DNA of 64,000 nucleotides, from the NCBI GenBank assembly GCA_019694475.1, contig JAIBBX010000001.1, forward strand, positions 192,001 through 256,000, in the 5' to 3' direction. The DNA is from Parachlamydiales bacterium (lineage in GTDB: Bacteria > Chlamydiota > Chlamydiia > Chlamydiales > SM23-39). The notes beneath the pieces were generated by a model. The model was not told where the DNA came from, searched no databases, and saw only the letters and a list, made by a program, of their open reading frames with translations. A program made the position numbers and the translations under genes. This document shows, one piece after another, positions 60,643 through 64,000 of this stretch; the first letter of the stretch is position 1; each line of letters starts with the position of its first letter.

Positions 60643-60849
60643 TTAGTCCCATCTTCGAGAGCGCTTTTTGACTTTTTCTTTCGCTTTGGGATGTTTTTGC
60701 AGTTGATAATCGACTTCGGCATCATCGAGCCATGCGACGATCGCTTGATAAATGTTTTTGCCTTGGTCGATGAGCAAACGGTCGTGGCCTGAAGTCATAA
60801 GCCAAACGTAGGCGCCGAAAAGAAAGACCATCCAAAGCAAACGTCTCAT
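60643..60849 (-). CDS. Small exported or membrane-anchored protein, 68 aa
   Basis: The first ~18 residues (RRLLWMVFLFGAYVWLM) are hydrophobic, a signal anchor or signal peptide; the rest is polar with a basic end (KAKEKVKKRSRRWD). No family recognised. Divergent from the polyketide synthase with a 50-bp gap; ends at the hairpin element. Confidence 0.55.
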   Translation of the reverse strand: MRRLLWMVFLFGAYVWLMTSGHDRLLIDQGKNIYQAIVAWLDDAEVDYQLQKHPKAKEKVKKRSRRWD

Positions 60850-60899
60850 AATTCGGAAAATAAACGTTTTTCGAATTTATTTGCCTGGAAATTCGGCGC

Positions 60900-61982
60900 A
60901 TGTGTACTTTCTACCCCATGTACCTCGTTGATTTTCAAATCATTCGCCCTCGTTATGAAACGGCTCAAGAAGAGACTTTCGCCTGGTTTATCGATGCGCA
61001 TACGAAAGCAGAGGGAAACGAAGATTTTCGCGAGGTGATCCGAGAGAAATTTTGGCATGTGGGATGTAAGCCCGATCGGATTGCAAAAAGAGGGCACGTG
61101 CTTCCAGACTTTCTCCACCGGAATTGGGATGAAATGCGCATCTACCGGCTCAATGAGCGCCCCGAAGGGTTGGATCTTTCCGCAAGAGCTAAAGTATATC
61201 AAGAAGAAGTCGATGCTATTTTCGAAGCTTACTATCCTGAGATGAGCGAAGCCCCGGTCAATCTCATTCATGTCAGCTGCACTGGCTATGTTTCTCCAAG
61301 CGGAGCCCAAAAAATCGTTTCGAAAAGAGATTGGGGGCAAAAGACAACAGTCACCCATGCTTATCACATGGGATGCTACGGTTCCATCCCTGCGCTCCGA
61401 ATAGGAAAAGGGTTTTCCAGTCAAAAAACAGACATTGTCCATACAGAAATCTGCTCTCTTCACAGCAATCCGGCAAAGCATCAAATCGATCAACTCGTCT
61501 CTCAAAGCCTATTTGCCGACGGCTTTATCAAATATTCAATGGTGCCGCATTCAGATCAGCCACGCATGAAAGTTCTCTCACTGAGAGAAGAAATTATCCC
61601 CAATTCCACTCATGCAATGACATGGGACGTGATGGAATGGGGCTTTCAAATGTCTCTTTCCAAAGAAGTTGCCGTGCTGATTACCCGCTCGCTGCCAGGA
61701 TATTTGGAAAGATTGCAAGCTCCCCCCAAGGCCATTTTTGCAGTCCATCCTGGAGGGCCGAAAATTCTGACTCATGTTCAAAATACGCTGGGCCTGCGCG
61801 ATGAGCAGATCGCTCATAGTTTCCAAATTCTGAAAGAATATGGAAATATGTCATCAGCAACTCTGCCGCACATTTGGGAGCGCATCTTGAATGATCCAAA
61901 TGTGCCGAATGGAACTCCGATTGTAAGCCTGGCTTTTGGCCCTGGTTTAAATATCGCCGGCGCAATTCTTGAAAAATCTTGA
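60900..61982 (+). CDS. Type III polyketide synthase (chalcone synthase-like)
   Basis: The 360-residue thiolase-fold enzyme has the Cys-His-Asn triad in place: Cys159 in HMGCYGS, His283 in AVHPGGP and Asn316 in YGNMSSAT. The SCTGYVSPSG segment (126-135) is the bacterial CHS-like signature. Such enzymes extend an acyl-CoA starter with malonyl-CoA to form alkylpyrones, resorcinols or similar compounds. No tailoring methylase or oxidase gene is adjacent, apart from small membrane proteins. A second start at Met7 (60918) is possible. Rare in obligate intracellular bacteria. Confidence 0.93.
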   Translation: MCTFYPMYLVDFQIIRPRYETAQEETFAWFIDAHTKAEGNEDFREVIREKFWHVGCKPDRIAKRGHVLPDFLHRNWDEMRIYRLNERPEGLDLSARAKVYQEEVDAIFEAYYPEMSEAPVNLIHVSCTGYVSPSGAQKIVSKRDWGQKTTVTHAYHMGCYGSIPALRIGKGFSSQKTDIVHTEICSLHSNPAKHQIDQLVSQSLFADGFIKYSMVPHSDQPRMKVLSLREEIIPNSTHAMTWDVMEWGFQMSLSKEVAVLITRSLPGYLERLQAPPKAIFAVHPGGPKILTHVQNTLGLRDEQIAHSFQILKEYGNMSSATLPHIWERILNDPNVPNGTPIVSLAFGPGLNIAGAILEKS

Positions 61983-62015
61983 TGAAGATCCCTTCACTTG
62001 TTTAGAATCGCGAGT

Positions 62016-64000
62016 ATGCGAATCTTTATTTTATCTTGCTTCGTTTCTGGTGCTTTTGCACTGCCCACTGCACCTTCGATTTTAGAAGGCGATGTTCAAA
62101 TTCAATTTGAAGAACGATCTGCGGAAATCCAAACAGGTTCATTTGCCAATCTGAATTGGGAATCCTTTTCAATCGAACCGGATGAAAGTGTTCGATTTTT
62201 GCAAAATGGACCAGATTCAATCGCCATCAACCGGGTCATTTCCCATATGCCCTCTCAAATCTTTGGGCAATTGAAATCGAATGGGCAGATCGTGCTCATA
62301 AACCCAAATGGTGTGGTCATTGGTGAAAATGCGATGATCGACACAGGCGGCCTCCTTGCATCGACCCTGGATCAAATCACGAATATCCACTCAAAAGAGG
62401 CCATCATCAATGAGGGAATCATCCGTTCCTCTGGCGATGTACTTCTGATGGCTCAGCACGTAGTCAACAGAGGAGCGATAGAAGCGCAAAATACTTTTGT
62501 CGGGATAGGCCGGGAAATCGAATATCAGGAAAAGCTGTTTATTCATCCAAGTTTGGACCATCCGTTTGATGGGCTTGGTTTCGACAATTCTGGAACAATC
62601 GTATCCAAGAATATTGAAATCAAAGCTGATGGAACCCTTTATTCATATGCAATTTCTCATTCAGGAACGTTCCAAGCTTTAGAAAAAGTGATTATTGAAT
62701 CTAAAGATGGGTACAGCCGGATTTCCGGTGCTATTTATGCAAATGAAGTACAAATCGTTGGATCGCGGATCGCCGTTTTAGAAAATAGCCAAATCCATGC
62801 CCCTGAGGGAGAAATATTCCTTTCCGGAGATTATGTGTACATTGATAAATGCGCTGCTCTTTGCGCTGACTCCAAATTGAGGGGCGATGGCGGGAAGATC
62901 ACCATTTGGGGATCTGATGTGAATGCCATGTACGGAACGCTTTCAGCCAAAGGCGGACCTCAGGGCGGAAACGGCGGGTTCGTGGAAATCTCAGGTTTGA
63001 ATGCTCTCTTTCCAAAAGGGCCTGTCGATACAAGCGCGCCTTTTGGCAAAAACGGAACTCTATTATTCGATCCATGCGTTGTAACCATCTCGACCGCTGC
63101 GACGTCGCCAGGAGTCACCCCGACATCACCCCCGCCTGCATGTCCATTGCCTGCGCAAAACTATGCTTTTACAGGTCTTGCAGCAGCCAACATTTTAAAT
63201 ACCGATATTTCTGGCTATTTGGCCTGTAATGACGTCACGATCGATGCAAGCGCTAGCGGAACTGCAGGATCTGGGTCGATTACCCTTGATCCGGGCGCTT
63301 TGGGATTCATCACATGGAACACGACATCGAAATTGACCTTGATCGCAGATGGTTTCATTCAAATCAATAACAGAATTTCCGCAATGGGTGCAGTGAGCGC
63401 CACAACACCGCTGATCGAGATTGATGCACCGATCGTGCAAATAGGCCCGTCTGTGGATGACGCCGATATCGTTTCTGTATCTGGACAAATCAGAGTCAAT
63501 TCCCCCACATCGCTTTCGATCTTTTCTTCAAATATGCCGACAAGAAAAGGAATTTATTCAGAAACTGTTCGGATTCGAACAGGGAGCTTGCTTTTGAGTG
63601 CAACGACAGCGCCCGTTGTTATCCAAGCAAACACAAATATCGACATCCAAGCCACAGCCAATATTCAGCTTCAAGCGGGAAATGGAGGAGTAGATGCCGA
63701 AGCGCAAATCGTTCTCCTGACCCCTGGAACCAACACCATTACTGGAAGCGGAAATCTGACGCTATTAGGTGGCCTTAGTGCTACTTCTGGGAACGCTGTG
63801 ATTGCAAATTTCATGGGAGGAGATCTCACTGTTAATATTGCGGGCGATATTCAAATGCAAAGCGGATTAAGCCCCACTGACGGCGTCGCTGGAATTGCTG
63901 TTCAAAATGGAACCGGTTCCGTGAGTGTCTCTGCGCGAGATATCACGTTGAATGCGGCTGCAGGCGCTGGAACCAGTTTTACCGTAATCGGAACTGTGAG
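62016..64000 (+). CDS. Filamentous haemagglutinin-like secreted protein, cut by the window end
   Basis: Open from ATG at 62016 to the edge (661 codons, no stop). Signal peptide MRIFILSCFVSGAFA, then a TPS domain: NWESFSIEPDESVRFLQNG, INRVISHMPSQIFGQLKSNG, INPNGVVIGENAMIDTGG. Around residue 375 there is a Pro-rich linker with QNYAFTG, followed by repetitive Gly/Asn/Thr-rich beta-helix sequence. It is a paralogue of the protein at 34673-38965: same order of TPS core, linker ending QNY(A/S)FT with ANILNT, and beta-helix. It follows the type III PKS gene by 33 bp in the same direction. Truncated by the window. Confidence 0.85.
   Translation, partial: MRIFILSCFVSGAFALPTAPSILEGDVQIQFEERSAEIQTGSFANLNWESFSIEPDESVRFLQNGPDSIAINRVISHMPSQIFGQLKSNGQIVLINPNGVVIGENAMIDTGGLLASTLDQITNIHSKEAIINEGIIRSSGDVLLMAQHVVNRGAIEAQNTFVGIGREIEYQEKLFIHPSLDHPFDGLGFDNSGTIVSKNIEIKADGTLYSYAISHSGTFQALEKVIIESKDGYSRISGAIYANEVQIVGSRIAVLENSQIHAPEGEIFLSGDYVYIDKCAALCADSKLRGDGGKITIWGSDVNAMYGTLSAKGGPQGGNGGFVEISGLNALFPKGPVDTSAPFGKNGTLLFDPCVVTISTAATSPGVTPTSPPPACPLPAQNYAFTGLAAANILNTDISGYLACNDVTIDASASGTAGSGSITLDPGALGFITWNTTSKLTLIADGFIQINNRISAMGAVSATTPLIEIDAPIVQIGPSVDDADIVSVSGQIRVNSPTSLSIFSSNMPTRKGIYSETVRIRTGSLLLSATTAPVVIQANTNIDIQATANIQLQAGNGGVDAEAQIVLLTPGTNTITGSGNLTLLGGLSATSGNAVIANFMGGDLTVNIAGDIQMQSGLSPTDGVAGIAVQNGTGSVSVSARDITLNAAAGAGTSFTVIGTV

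Overview
The window looks like a chromosome segment of an environmental (amoeba- or arthropod-associated type) chlamydia, order Parachlamydiales. The basis is a recF-dnaN-smpB neighbourhood in the order seen in Chlamydia, an extremely Lys/Arg-rich histone H1-like (Hc2-type) protein, SET-domain proteins, a TyrP-type aromatic amino acid permease, a DASS dicarboxylate translocator, and many secreted or membrane proteins that resemble nothing common in free-living bacteria. I do not assign a genus. No rRNA, CRISPR array or prophage is visible.

Layout. 0-5.3 kb: a cut-off gene, a glutamate/dicarboxylate symporter, a DUF192 protein and a run of exported proteins. 5.3-6.6 kb: a small islet with a NYN-domain nuclease gene, flanked by direct repeats that contain the 3' end of the adjacent tRNA-Leu. 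6.6-20 kb: housekeeping (upp, ExbB/ExbD pair, trmB, tRNA-Pro, pgi, an ABC-F ATPase, recF, dnaN, dsbB-like, smpB, rarA). 20-26 kb: Hc2-like gene with its own promoter, structured leader and terminator; nitroreductase and permease; a protein ending in a eukaryote-type SH2 domain; a bilobed-membrane (Inc-like) protein; a TspO-TMEM14 gene pair; tsaC. 26-34.7 kb: RDD protein, large acyl-CoA-synthetase-like/GNAT protein, DASS and SulP transporters, small Tyr/Gly/His-rich exported proteins. 34.7-39 kb: a 1430-residue filamentous-haemagglutinin-like secreted protein; a second, paralogous one begins at 62.0 kb and runs off the window. 39-45 kb: adenylate kinase with an N-terminal signal-like segment, OsmC, a small new gene, two consecutive SET-domain genes, RlmB-like methylase, TyrP. 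46-52 kb: an accessory cluster of unknown proteins, three of which share a hydrophobic-helix/Cys module and are candidate effectors. 52-56 kb: SDR and photolyase-like operon followed by an IS that carries only TnpB. 56-62 kb: PspC, an exported beta-carbonic anhydrase, a lipoprotein with three BamE/SmpA-like repeats, a TauE-type permease and a type III polyketide synthase.

The main themes are nutrient import from a host (amino acids, dicarboxylates, anions, perhaps porphyrins), chromatin-type proteins (Hc2, SET), and proteins that look directed at the host or cell surface (SH2, Inc-like, FHA-like, 46-52 kb cluster). The SH2-domain protein and the TspO-TMEM14 pair are the observations I would follow first. 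All functional calls come from reading motifs by eye; no database search was run.
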